From CAJCIW01 sp963833965 (GTDB lineage Bacteria > Chlamydiota > Chlamydiia > Chlamydiales > Rhabdochlamydiaceae), in assembly GCA_963833965.1 (NCBI GenBank), contig CAWHZZ010000002.1, forward strand, positions 326,672 to 390,671: 64,000 nucleotides of DNA, given 5' to 3'. The notes below the pieces were generated by a model that was given only the letters and a program-made list of their open reading frames with translations, was not told the origin of the DNA and did not search any database. Position numbers and translations under genes: made by a program. Of the stretch, positions 25,663 to 34,013 are shown piece by piece; within the stretch, counting starts at the first letter, position 1, and each line of letters begins with the position of its first letter.

Positions 25663-26787
25663 CTACGATGTCTTTAATTGGTAAAGAGCGACGTTCAGCC
25701 CGCCATGCTTCAGCGGCCATTCGGACATCACTTTGCAGCCTGTCGCTTTGACCAAGTGAAAAGAAGAGGTCAGCAAATGGGCCCATGGGGTTGCTGGGCA
25801 CTTGGCCTTTAAGAATTGGCCAAAATCTTGGTAGAGTTGCGTGAATGCCTCCATCCGTTTTCCAAAAGGAGGGTCGGTGACGACAAGCGTTGGAGAGCGG
25901 GGAGGGGACAATTTTGCAATAGGACTGTTTAAAAGAAGGACTTCTTTTTCAAAGCCGGTCTTCGCTAAATGCTCGCGGCACAGACGTACGGCAGCGAGAT
26001 CGTTGTCAGCGCCGATGATGATTTGAGAATGGACGGGCCGCCTTTTTTGGTTCCAAGTGTTTTTGAAGGCTTCCCAATCGGCTGCATTAAAACCTGGCAG
26101 ATGGAAAAATCCCCATTTCTTGCGGAAATATCCCGCTGGTGTTTGCGTGGCAATTGAGGCCGCTTCGATGAGAAATGTGCCCGAGCCGCAAAAAGGATCG
26201 CAGAGAATTTCTCGCTCGGAGTAGCCTGCCCGCATCAAGATGGCCGCGGCGAGGGTTTCCGGGACGCCGGCCTCGACATTGCCCTCTTTCCAGCCTCTTT
26301 TATAGAGAGGGGCTCCGGAAGTGTCTAGGCTGAGGATCGCCTTCGACTTTTGGATGAAGAGATTGAGTTGGATGTCGGGATTTTTAATGTCGACAGAGGG
26401 CCTTGTGTCTTTTTTTTCGCGGATGACATCGCAAATCGCATCTTTGACTCTCTGGGCGCCGAATAAAGAATGGCGGATCAGCGGATGATTGATGTTGGCG
26501 TCGATGGCAAAGGTCTTGGTTTCATCGAGATAATCGAGCCAAGGTATTTTTCTCGCTTCCTGATAAAGCGTTTCGGGGTTGGGGCAGTGAAATTGCGCCA
26601 GCGGAAGAAGCGCGCGCGTCGCGAGACGGCTGAGGTAGTTGATTTTATAGATGTTCTCTAATGTGTTTGGGGCATAAACGCCGCGGAAGCCAGGCTTCAC
26701 ATCGGCAATGCCAAGGCCTTTGAGCTCTTCGGTGAGAAGAGGTTCTAGATGCGGTGCGCAGCTGATAAATAAGTGTGGATATGTCAT
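25663..26787 (-). CDS. THUMP-domain RNA guanine N2-methyltransferase (RlmL-like)
   Basis: The 374-residue protein matches the UPF0020 family that methylates guanine N2 in 23S rRNA or tRNA. An N-terminal THUMP region (residues 1-155, HLFISCAPHLEPLLTEELKGLG) is followed by a SAM-binding domain with CDPFCGSGTFLIEA and the catalytic TDPPFGKR. It lacks the second methyltransferase domain of E. coli RlmKL, so it corresponds to the RlmL half only. I start at 26787; the longer frame reaches into ychF. It starts within eight bases of the ychF stop, so the two are probably co-transcribed. Confidence 0.85.
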   Translation of the reverse strand: MTYPHLFISCAPHLEPLLTEELKGLGIADVKPGFRGVYAPNTLENIYKINYLSRLATRALLPLAQFHCPNPETLYQEARKIPWLDYLDETKTFAIDANINHPLIRHSLFGAQRVKDAICDVIREKKDTRPSVDIKNPDIQLNLFIQKSKAILSLDTSGAPLYKRGWKEGNVEAGVPETLAAAILMRAGYSEREILCDPFCGSGTFLIEAASIATQTPAGYFRKKWGFFHLPGFNAADWEAFKNTWNQKRRPVHSQIIIGADNDLAAVRLCREHLAKTGFEKEVLLLNSPIAKLSPPRSPTLVVTDPPFGKRMEAFTQLYQDFGQFLKAKCPATPWAHLLTSSFHLVKATGCKVMSEWPLKHGGLNVALYQLKTS

Positions 26788-26794
26788 ATTCGTA

Positions 26795-27889
26795 TTAGCT
26801 GTGCAAGAATTCAATGACGTCGCCATCTTGGACAATGTAATCTTTGCCTTCCGCGCGCAGTTTTCCAGCGTCGCGGGCTCCTGCCTTACCATGGCAAGCC
26901 ACGATGTCGCCGTAAGAAATGACCTCGGCGCGGATGAATCCCCTCTGAATGTCGGTGTGGATTTTGCCGGCGGCTTCGGGAGCTTTAGTCCCGCGGCGAA
27001 TGGTCCAAGCGCGCGTTTCGATCTCTCCGGTGGTGAGGTAGGAAATGAGGCCGAGAATCTCGTAGGCCGCTTTGATCAAACGGTTCAACCCCGTCTCATC
27101 GAGACCCAGTGATTTTAAGAATTCAAGCGCTTCCGTATCGCTAAACTGCGCGACTTCTTCTTCCAATCTAGCGCATATCGGAATGACGCGATTGCCCTCT
27201 TTAGCGGCATATTCGCGCACTTTTTGTACGTATTCATTTTCCATGGAGGGAAGCGAAGCTTCAGAAACATTGCAAGCGTAGAGCACTTTTTTGTCGGTCA
27301 AGAAAGGATAATCGAGGATAAATTCCTTTTCCTCATCCGTTAAGGCTAGGGTGCGCAGAGGTTTATTTTGGTTGAGGTGGGCGACCGCTTTGCGCAGTGT
27401 TTCTACGATGGGGACGAGCTCTTTTTTTCCTTTCATTTGCTTTTCGAGGCGCCCGACGATGTTCTCTGCCATCTGCAAATCCGACAAGACAAGTTCTAAG
27501 TTGATCACTTCGATATCGGCAAGCGGGTCGACTTTTCCCGCCACGTGGATCACATCGTCGTTTTCAAAACAGCGCACGACATGCACAATCGCATCTGTCT
27601 CGCGGATGTTGGCCAAGAACTGGTTGCCGAGACCCTCGCCCTCGGAAGCGCCTTTGACAAGGCCGGCGATATCGACAAATGTGATCGTCGCAGGCACGAG
27701 CTTTTGGCTTTTGGAGAGCTTTGAAAGCACCGGCAGGCGTGAATCGGGGACGTCGACAATGCCGACGTTGGGGTCGATGGTGCAAAAAGGGTAATTGGCA
27801 GCCTGAGCTGCTTTTTTCGTCAGCGCATTGAAAAGGGTCGATTTTCCCACATTGGGAAGCCCGACAATACCGCAAGAGAGTCCCGCCAT
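26795..27889 (-). CDS. ychF: Ribosome-binding GTPase/ATPase YchF
   Basis: YchF (OLA1) is an Obg-related P-loop protein that prefers ATP and binds ribosomes. The 364-residue product has G1 GLPNVGKSTLFNAL, G2 FCTIDPNVG, G3 DIAGLVKGASEGEGLGNQF, the N/TxxE-type G4 variant around YACNVSE, and a C-terminal TGS domain ending VQDGDVIEFLHS. Length matches the family. In Chlamydia it lies between sctU and ribF (CT092); here accessory genes have entered on both sides, and an RlmL-like gene follows. Confidence 0.96.
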   Translation of the reverse strand: MAGLSCGIVGLPNVGKSTLFNALTKKAAQAANYPFCTIDPNVGIVDVPDSRLPVLSKLSKSQKLVPATITFVDIAGLVKGASEGEGLGNQFLANIRETDAIVHVVRCFENDDVIHVAGKVDPLADIEVINLELVLSDLQMAENIVGRLEKQMKGKKELVPIVETLRKAVAHLNQNKPLRTLALTDEEKEFILDYPFLTDKKVLYACNVSEASLPSMENEYVQKVREYAAKEGNRVIPICARLEEEVAQFSDTEALEFLKSLGLDETGLNRLIKAAYEILGLISYLTTGEIETRAWTIRRGTKAPEAAGKIHTDIQRGFIRAEVISYGDIVACHGKAGARDAGKLRAEGKDYIVQDGDVIEFLHS

Positions 27890-28220
27890 AATTTTTTTAC
27901 TTTATTTTGTCAATTTGCCAAAAAGAATAGGCGACAAAGGCTCTCTTGGCAAGCGTATTCCGCCTATCAGTCAGGTTCGACCGATAATCTTCTTTCCGCT
28001 CACGTCGTGAAAATTCGATGATCGATATTTAACGATAATCCGTTTATCATTAATTCTAAACAACTTAGGTCGTTAAAACTCGTGGAAATTCTCCTATTAT
28101 CGTTACCCATTGATTACCAATAACTTCTGGTTGCCAAGACGAAATTTTTTAAAAAAATGATATAATATAATTAATTGATTTAGGCTTTATTAATATAATT
28201 AATTATTTGGGTTTTATTTT
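27890..28220. other. AT-rich intergenic region, no gene seen
   Basis: These 331 bases separate ychF from the divergent PP2C gene. The right part is very AT-rich, with a TATAAT at 28161-28166, but no well-spaced -35 element stands out. I see no long inverted repeat, no tRNA and no convincing short frame here. It probably holds both promoters. Confidence 0.5.
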
Positions 28221-29029
28221 ATGAGTATTGGTCTTTATTCCTCGTTTGCGCATTTGCCTCTACCCACAGCTCCCTCTCCCTCGTATCCTCATGTCGAGGG
28301 CAGATCAGATTTTTTGGAGAGCATCTGAAAATTGGCGAAACAAATTACCCCATTCAGTTGTTTGGCGTTTTCGATGGTCATAGCGGTGACTACGTCTCTA
28401 CCTTTGTTCGCGATAAGCTGCTTACGCAGCTCAGTAAAGCTTTATGCAAATTCAATCCAAAGCAATTGACCACCGAAGGGATTTTTTACGCCTTGAAAAG
28501 CACGTTTGCGCATTTGCACAAAGATTTGGAAAACGATCATGCAGCAAGGAAGCAAGGAACAACCGCCACAATTGCCATGATTTTAGATGACAAGCTCTGG
28601 ACGGCGAATGTTGGAGATTCTCGAACCGTATTGGACAATGCCGGCACCCCCATTCAGCTTACAGAAGATGCAAGACCGAGCGACCCGCGCTATGAAAAAA
28701 ACATTAAGAATCGCGGCGGAATAGTGCTAGATGAGAGGATCGGAGGAATACTTGCTCCTGGAAGAGCGATTGGTGACTATGACGTAGGCCCGGGCATTAA
28801 TCCTCTGCCAAAGATCACAGTCAAATCTCTTTCCGAAATTGAGACTGGTAGCCATTTAATTTTAGGCTCCGACGGTATTTTTGATATGCTCACGACCAGG
28901 GATGTTGTTTCCTATACTCATGATAATCGTTCCTTAGATACAACAGCTTTAGCGCAAGGCATCTGCGCTTCTGCTTATAACCACGGTTCCCAAGACAATC
29001 TTTCCGTTCTTGTCGTGAAAATTAAGTGA
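28221..29029 (+). CDS. PP2C-type Ser/Thr phosphatase, broken by a frameshift
   Basis: The first 35 codons from ATG 28221 end at TGA 28326-28328 after GRSDFLESI. The rest of the phosphatase continues in the -1 frame: HLKIGE, then YPIQLFGVFDGHSG with its metal Asp, GTTATIAMI, WTANVGDSRTVL, a GRAIGDYD loop, GSDGIFDML and DNLSVLVV at the end. All later PP2C motifs are intact; only the N-terminal ED-type motif lies at the break. The switch point is T TTT TTG at 28310-28316, a -1 slippery heptamer, and -1 slippage there restores exactly the right frame. A lost T, a sequencing slip or programmed frameshifting are all possible. PP2C enzymes reverse Ser/Thr phosphorylation and need two metal ions. Confidence 0.75.
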
Positions 29030-29056
29030 TCAGAAATTGACGGTTCACTTTTCACA

Positions 29057-30328
29057 TCAGGCGCGGGAGTATTCACGGTCGGGGTGGTGGAACAAAATCA
29101 CCGCAATCACCGCCACAATGGAGAAGCCGGCGAGCAGCAAAAATGCCCCCTGATAATTTCCCGTCAAATCGATGAGCCAGCCTGTCATCAAAGGAGCGAC
29201 GATGCCAGCCAATGAGAGGCAGCTTGATGTGATCCCTTGGGAAGATCCCGCGCGCTCTTTAGCGACATCGATGTTGATGCTAAAGAAAGCAGGCTGAGGC
29301 ATGAAGCCAAATCCAAGCCCTAAACTCAAGAAAAGCAAAGAAAGCCCGAGCGTATCGGTGAAGCCGAGCAGAACGAAGAAAATCGCTGCGAGAAGCTGGC
29401 TGCTCCAGATCAGATGGGAGCGGGAGAGGCGGCCGCTGCCGGTTTTCTGATAAAGGCGATCGGAAATAATTCCCCCTGCTTTTAAGAAGAGGGCAGCGCA
29501 GAGCCAGGGAATCGTCAAATACCAACCCACACTTTTAAGATTGAGGCCGTGCTGAGATAGAAAGTAGCCTGGAAGCCAGAGTGTCGCAAAGAAGAGCATG
29601 TAACCAAAAGCAAAATAGGCGATGTTGTTGGCGACAAGGGCAGGATGGGTAAGAATAAATCGCCAATCAATTGTAGATTTTCCCGTTTCCAGTTTTTCAG
29701 AGCGGGAACTCGCGATCAATTTCTGCTCCGCTTCGCTCACATAGGAGGAATCTTCGGGACGGTCTCTGAATAGCCAATACCAGACAAGTCCCCAAACAAC
29801 ACCCAGCGCGCAGATAGAAAAGAACATTGTTCTCCAGCCAAAGTCAGCGACGAGATAGGTTGAAATTGGCGCGCCGACGACGGCCGACAGAGGAATGGCG
29901 ACAAGTCCTAAAGAGAGAGCTCGCGCTCGCTCTGCGGCGGGGAGCCAATAACTCACAGTCCGCGTCATCGCGGGAAAATGAGGACCTTCAGTCACTCCAA
30001 GCAGGAAGCGCAGGAATATGAAACCCCAGAAGCCGCCGGCAAAACCGAGAAGGCCTACGCACAGTGACCAGGCGATCGCCGCCAGGGGCCAAACGATGCG
30101 AGCGCCCCATAAGTCGACAAGCCATCCTCCGAACGCTGTCAAGAGCACATACCCTACCCCGAAAGCAGAAAGAATCATTCCGAATTGAGTGTCTGTGAAG
30201 TGAAATTCTCGCTTCAAAGGATCGATCACAAAGGAAATCGCCGAGCGGTCGATAAAATTGACTAATGTGATAAAAAAGACGAGGCTGGCGATGACCCAAC
30301 GGTAGTGTGTGATGCGAGTTTTCTGCAT
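29057..30328 (-). CDS. MFS anion/sugar-acid:cation symporter (ACS family)
   Basis: The 423-residue permease has 12 hydrophobic segments and the ACS-family pattern near the start: NFIDRSAISFVIDPLKREF, then GWLVDLWGAR (the MFS GxLxDrxGaR loop) and RFLLGVTEGPHFPAM in helix 4. Members move hexuronates, glucarate, phosphate or other anions with a cation; the actual substrate is open. I start at 30328 because AGGG lies five bases upstream, giving a short cytoplasmic N-terminus; a further 29 codons are open upstream. In this lineage such carriers often import host metabolites. Confidence 0.85.
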   Translation of the reverse strand: MQKTRITHYRWVIASLVFFITLVNFIDRSAISFVIDPLKREFHFTDTQFGMILSAFGVGYVLLTAFGGWLVDLWGARIVWPLAAIAWSLCVGLLGFAGGFWGFIFLRFLLGVTEGPHFPAMTRTVSYWLPAAERARALSLGLVAIPLSAVVGAPISTYLVADFGWRTMFFSICALGVVWGLVWYWLFRDRPEDSSYVSEAEQKLIASSRSEKLETGKSTIDWRFILTHPALVANNIAYFAFGYMLFFATLWLPGYFLSQHGLNLKSVGWYLTIPWLCAALFLKAGGIISDRLYQKTGSGRLSRSHLIWSSQLLAAIFFVLLGFTDTLGLSLLFLSLGLGFGFMPQPAFFSINIDVAKERAGSSQGITSSCLSLAGIVAPLMTGWLIDLTGNYQGAFLLLAGFSIVAVIAVILFHHPDREYSRA

Positions 30329-30468
30329 GTTATCCCTATTAATTTTTGGAGGGAACTGGATGATTTCAGAACCTTTTGCAACCACGCGATTAATCCTCCC
30401 TTTAAAGAGTTTCATTCAGCACAATGTTGAATAAGTACATAAGCTAAAGCTTACCTAGCCCAGGTTTT

Positions 30469-30789
30469 TTGGGAAAGCGGAATTCAATAGGATTTTTTAT
30501 ATTTTTTTCTGTTCCACTGGAAAAAATTTCCCCAAAAATATCGTTGCATTATAATGAGTCAAGGCTCAATGAAATCTCGCTCAATAGGAGTGGTATAGAA
30601 ATTGGGAAAGACGTTCATTTAGTGAAAAAAGGGGAGGTGATCTTTGTTGCTCCAGGGGTAGAAAGAGCAATCAGGAATAAAGGAAAAAATGACTTGGTTT
30701 ATTTATCGATCACAGATCCCGATTGGGGAGGCAGAGAAGCAGATTTAACGGACTGGAAGTTGGCGTGGCATATTCTGCCAATTTTGTAG
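30469..30789 (+). CDS. Small cupin-like protein, possibly truncated
   Basis: The 106-codon frame opens at a TTG without a convincing ribosome site. Residues about 50-90 match the second half of a single-domain cupin: GIEIGKD, then VKKGEVIFVAPGVERAIRN and DLVYLSITDP. The first cupin motif is degraded: HYNESRLNE has His and Glu but Asn where the second metal His should be. This may be a degenerate cupin or one whose start has been lost. Its last 45 bases overlap the end of the convergent M48-like gene. Confidence 0.4.
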   Translation: MGKRNSIGFFIFFSVPLEKISPKISLHYNESRLNEISLNRSGIEIGKDVHLVKKGEVIFVAPGVERAIRNKGKNDLVYLSITDPDWGGREADLTDWKLAWHILPIL

Positions 30790-31671
30790 ATATGCGAATC
30801 GCACTGAGTGTAGGGGATGATCCTTGTCAAAGAGAAAATCTCCTTTGTCGTTATAATCGGTTGCATTTTTCAAAATTTTTAATTTTAGAAGGACCTGATT
30901 AGCTTTGAGGAGTACACTGAAGAGATGCAAGCCACCTTCAGCAGTTCCCAAAGCTTCTGCAGCATCTAAATCGGCGTACTTTTCACAAACTTTGCTATCC
31001 TTTTTTAAATATGCACGAATTCTATCATTTTGTTCCGGATCAGATTTATCTGTTAGGATATGTCTCAATATCAAACTTGCTTGATCGGCGACAGGATAGA
31101 GAAAAGGGATTAACACTGAAATAACCTTGCACCAAATGGTTCTAATGGTTTCTACTATGGATGGGATCTTTTTCAATTCGTAATGCTTAATATGGGATAG
31201 TTCGTGCGCTAAAGTAAACTCTTTTGCTTGATCAAACTTCCTTTGATCTTCGAGAGCAAAAAGAAATGTGAGAAGATCTGCTGGATCGATTTCAACGCGG
31301 CCCAGCCGCTTTGTTCCTGCAAACATTGTCCTAAGGTGGTTATCAACTCCAACTAAAAAACCAGGCGTTTTAAGGCGAGGATCATTCTCTGAGGTTATGC
31401 CACGCCATTCGACAGGGATATCCTCATATTTAAGAATAAATAAAGGCGATATCTGAAAGTGATAATCAAAGAACAAATTCCTTACTTCGGCCTCAATATT
31501 AAACCTATAATCAAATTCAATGTCCAGGTCCTCGGGATCAATGCCCATCTTTGCTGCTAAATTTCTAATTTCTTCAATAAGCTCTATTGCTCGATCATCT
31601 GCATTAAAAGAAGAACTGGGGTTAACACCAGTTTGAACAGTTGCTGCGGAGGGGGTTATAGTTGAAGCCAT
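30745..31671 (-). CDS. M48-like metalloprotease-type protein
   Basis: The 308-residue product carries the zinc motif HELSHIKH near residue 160, the downstream EKYADLDAAEALG near residue 235 (third ligand Glu and conserved Asp of M48 peptidases) and HPLHSVRFAYL near the C-terminus, which is the usual HPxxxxRxxxL of that family. Between them is a hydrophobic stretch (VISVLIPFLYPVADQASLIL) that could embed in a membrane. The first 20 residues are Ser/Thr-rich with no Sec signal, as in many type III substrates. An active protease is likely; the target and secretion are open. Confidence 0.68.
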   Translation of the reverse strand: MASTITPSAATVQTGVNPSSSFNADDRAIELIEEIRNLAAKMGIDPEDLDIEFDYRFNIEAEVRNLFFDYHFQISPLFILKYEDIPVEWRGITSENDPRLKTPGFLVGVDNHLRTMFAGTKRLGRVEIDPADLLTFLFALEDQRKFDQAKEFTLAHELSHIKHYELKKIPSIVETIRTIWCKVISVLIPFLYPVADQASLILRHILTDKSDPEQNDRIRAYLKKDSKVCEKYADLDAAEALGTAEGGLHLFSVLLKANQVLLKLKILKNATDYNDKGDFLFDKDHPLHSVRFAYLQNWQNMPRQLPVR

Positions 31672-31852
31672 GCATTAAGCCTTAATTATCTTTTAATAAA
31701 ATTATACATTATTTTGTAAAAATAGAATACTTATTTTTTATTATTTGCATTTTATGCAATGCTTTAAATGGCAATTATTTGCGTTTATGTTATTAGTTGT
31801 TTGGGTCGTTTTATTAAACAACTTGAAGTTAGTGAGTTAAATAAAGAAGAGC

Positions 31853-32623
31853 TTAAAAGACCAGTTCAATGTCTTCATTATGCAAAGAGGCGGCCTCATG
31901 GAAAAGATCAAAGCTGATCTTTTGCTGCTGGGGCATCACATAGGCCCTCGCCAAATGGGCGCCGTAGGGTGTTTTTACACGGACAGGATAAATGCCCTCG
32001 GAGGGCAAGCAGATGCCCTCCAGGATAAGATGGTAAAATTCATTGTTTTGGCAGCGGCCCATGAGGGAGTAGCGCCTGCCGAGGCATTCTTGCACTTCGT
32101 GGAAGGCCGCCTTCCCAATCAGGGAGCGCACTTTACCGGAGGATATTGGGGCATCGCCGAGCATTGTTTTGGGCAGGTAGTCCACGTTGAATTGGAGTTT
32201 TTCGGCGAGTTTTCGAACGGCGGTTTCGTCGCCTTCTTTGTTTCTGCCAAATGTTGCCCCTACTCCTAGGGCGAGGTGGGAGAATTTGAGCTGTTTTTTT
32301 AGATATCCTAAAAAATCGGAAAAGGGGGTGCTTGCGAATTCGGCGGTGAAAGGGATGAGGATGACGACATCGGCGCCGTATTCGAAAAGGAGCTTTGCCT
32401 TTTGGAGAGGAGGGCAAATGAAGGGGGTGGGGCGATCGGGGGTGAAGAGGTGAGATGGGTGGGTGGAAAAAGTAAAGACGACTAGCGGGCTGCTTGGCAG
32501 CGCTGATTTTAAATGCTTGAGGAGGGCTTGATGGCCGAGATGCACTCCATCGAAGCTGCCGAGGGAAAGTCCGCAGGTTTCAGTGAAGGATGGGATGTCA
32601 CGCAGGTCGGTGATGAGCAGCAT
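31853..32623 (-). CDS. ribF: RibF, FAD synthetase with a shrunken riboflavin kinase domain
   Basis: RibF normally phosphorylates riboflavin and adenylates FMN. The 256-residue product has a good N-terminal adenylyltransferase domain: SLGSFDGVHLGHQALL, FTFSTHP, and the ISSGKVRSLI motif near residue 170. The C-terminal part, about 80 residues, is much shorter than the usual 120-130 and lacks the GxxxGFPTAN loop and the following Gly/Asn-Gly turn, although a weak GIYPVRV strand is left. The kinase step may be lost or very divergent. The locus is the conserved chlamydial place upstream of ychF (CT093). Two large inverted repeats separate it from truB. Confidence 0.88.
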   Translation of the reverse strand: MLLITDLRDIPSFTETCGLSLGSFDGVHLGHQALLKHLKSALPSSPLVVFTFSTHPSHLFTPDRPTPFICPPLQKAKLLFEYGADVVILIPFTAEFASTPFSDFLGYLKKQLKFSHLALGVGATFGRNKEGDETAVRKLAEKLQFNVDYLPKTMLGDAPISSGKVRSLIGKAAFHEVQECLGRRYSLMGRCQNNEFYHLILEGICLPSEGIYPVRVKTPYGAHLARAYVMPQQQKISFDLFHEAASLHNEDIELVF

Positions 32624-32650
32624 TTTAACCTGAGTTTTGGGTTTCTTTCA

Positions 32651-32814
32651 TATACCAGACTCGGCCATAAACTTGGATTTTCTGCTCCCGCCTTTTTCCG
32701 TCTGACTGCGCGTTCGCTCTCGCCAGCTGGCAGGAAGATGGCTTCGAGCTCCACGCTTTGTCATACGAAAAAATTCGGGGCATAAAATCCAAGTTTATGG
32801 CCGAGTCTGGTATA
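32651..32814. repeat. Perfect 31-bp inverted repeat with about 102-nt loop
   Basis: The arms at 32651-32681 and 32784-32814 are exact reverse complements. The loop contains smaller self-pairing pieces (GCCAGCTGGC near 32720). It lies just upstream of the ribF start in the truB-ribF gap and is followed at once by a second independent inverted repeat. Confidence 0.9.
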
Positions 32815-32834
32815 ACATCTTGCCGTATCTTTCG

Positions 32835-32910
32835 GGCGCTTTTTGCAAATTTTGGCGCGTCCCATAGGTGCTTTCAGCTTTTGAACGCGCCAAAATTTGC
32901 AAAAAGCGCC
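32835..32910. repeat. Perfect 26-bp inverted repeat between ribF and truB
   Basis: The arms at 32835-32860 and 32885-32910 are exact reverse complements around a 24-base loop. The outer flanks pair partly as well. On the truB transcript it follows the stop codon (32928) and could act as a 3' end hairpin, though no U-tract follows. Confidence 0.9.
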
Positions 32911-32927
32911 TCAAAATCTGCGTTAAT

Positions 32928-33620
32928 CTACTTCAGGCTACCTTCCTTGATGAGATAACGCTGCCAATCATAACCGGATTGCATTAATTGCGCACCATCG
33001 CAACAATCCTGAAGGGTGAATGCGCCGCTTCGCGTGCGGGTGAGAGAAGAGAGGTGGGCGCCGCATCGGAGTTCGATGCCGATATCGTAGGCGAGAGATC
33101 GGAGGTAGGTGCCTTTGGAGCAGTGCACTTTTAAGTGCAGATGGGGATAGGCGTATTCGAGCAATTCGATGCGCAATGTGATGGGAACCGGTTTGCGTTC
33201 GACGGTGATGCCTTTGCGGGCGAGTTCATAGAGTTTTTTTCCATCGATTTTTTTCGCTGAGAACATTGGGGGTATTTGCAGAATGGTGCCTTGGAATTTG
33301 GAGAGTGTCTCTTCGATTTCTGTAAGGGTGGGAATGGTGGAATTTTGCGCGGTGATTTGCCCTTCAATATCGTAGGTGTCGGTGGTGATTCCGAGATGAA
33401 GGGTGGCCAAATACTCTTTATCTTGGTGCAAAAAGCGATCGCTGAGTTTGGTGAAACGTTTTCCAATGAGGAGGACCATGACACCGTCGGCAAAAGGATC
33501 TAATGTGCCTGCATGACCGATTGTTCGGATTTGCGTCAACTTGCGGAGCATGCCGACCAAACTGAAAGAGGTCTTACTTTTGGGCTTATTGATGGGGAGG
33601 ATTCCTTCGGAGGAAAACAT
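32928..33620 (-). CDS. truB: tRNA pseudouridine-55 synthase TruB
   Basis: TruB converts U55 of the T-loop of tRNAs to pseudouridine. The 230-residue product opens with INKPKSKTSFSLV and has the catalytic GHAGTLDPFADGVMVLLIG with Asp41, followed by KEYLATLHLGITTDTYD and GTYLRSLAYDIG. The C-terminal PUA-like extension found in many TruB proteins is short or absent. It starts three bases after the rbfA stop and is the last gene of the rpsA-nusA-infB-rbfA-truB operon before two hairpins. Confidence 0.95.
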   Translation of the reverse strand: MFSSEGILPINKPKSKTSFSLVGMLRKLTQIRTIGHAGTLDPFADGVMVLLIGKRFTKLSDRFLHQDKEYLATLHLGITTDTYDIEGQITAQNSTIPTLTEIEETLSKFQGTILQIPPMFSAKKIDGKKLYELARKGITVERKPVPITLRIELLEYAYPHLHLKVHCSKGTYLRSLAYDIGIELRCGAHLSSLTRTRSGAFTLQDCCDGAQLMQSGYDWQRYLIKEGSLK

Positions 33621-33623
33621 GGA

Positions 33624-34004
33624 TTATTCGTTTTCAGGAGGGGATTTACGGGACTTCTGTTCATCTTTGATTTGCCCCAAAAGAGAATCGATGCGCATTT
33701 GTTGGTCGACGGAGGTGTCGAGTTTGAATGTCAATGTGGGGAAATAGCGCATGACGACTTTTTTGGAAGATTGGATGGCGATAAAGCCCGCAGCGGATTG
33801 CAGAGCGAGGATCGTTTCTTCCTTTTCTTTGGGGGTGCCGATCACGCTGATGTGGACCTTTGCGTGTTGAAGGTCGCTAGTGATGTCCACGCTTGTCACG
33901 GAGACAAATTGGTTGACGTGCGGGTTGCGCACGTCGCGGTGTATCACTTCCGAAATGACTTCTTTGAGCAAAGAATTGAGGCGGGCGACGCGATTTTTAA
34001 CCAT
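33624..34004 (-). CDS. rbfA: 30S ribosome-binding factor RbfA
   Basis: RbfA helps mature the 16S rRNA 5' end in the 30S subunit. The 126-residue product fits the family length and KH-like fold: RVARLNSLLKEVISEVIHRDVRNP at the start, then VTSVDITSDLQHAKVHISVIG and a helix with ILALQSAAGFI. The ATG lies ten bases beyond the infB stop and the stop three bases before truB, so it is in the middle of a tight operon. Confidence 0.94.
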   Translation of the reverse strand: MVKNRVARLNSLLKEVISEVIHRDVRNPHVNQFVSVTSVDITSDLQHAKVHISVIGTPKEKEETILALQSAAGFIAIQSSKKVVMRYFPTLTFKLDTSVDQQMRIDSLLGQIKDEQKSRKSPPENE

Positions 34005-34013
34005 GATGAATTC

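Noticed and set aside
32513..32958. Plus-strand frames across the ribF-truB gap
   Set aside because: They run through two inverted repeats and antisense to ribF; no start signals.
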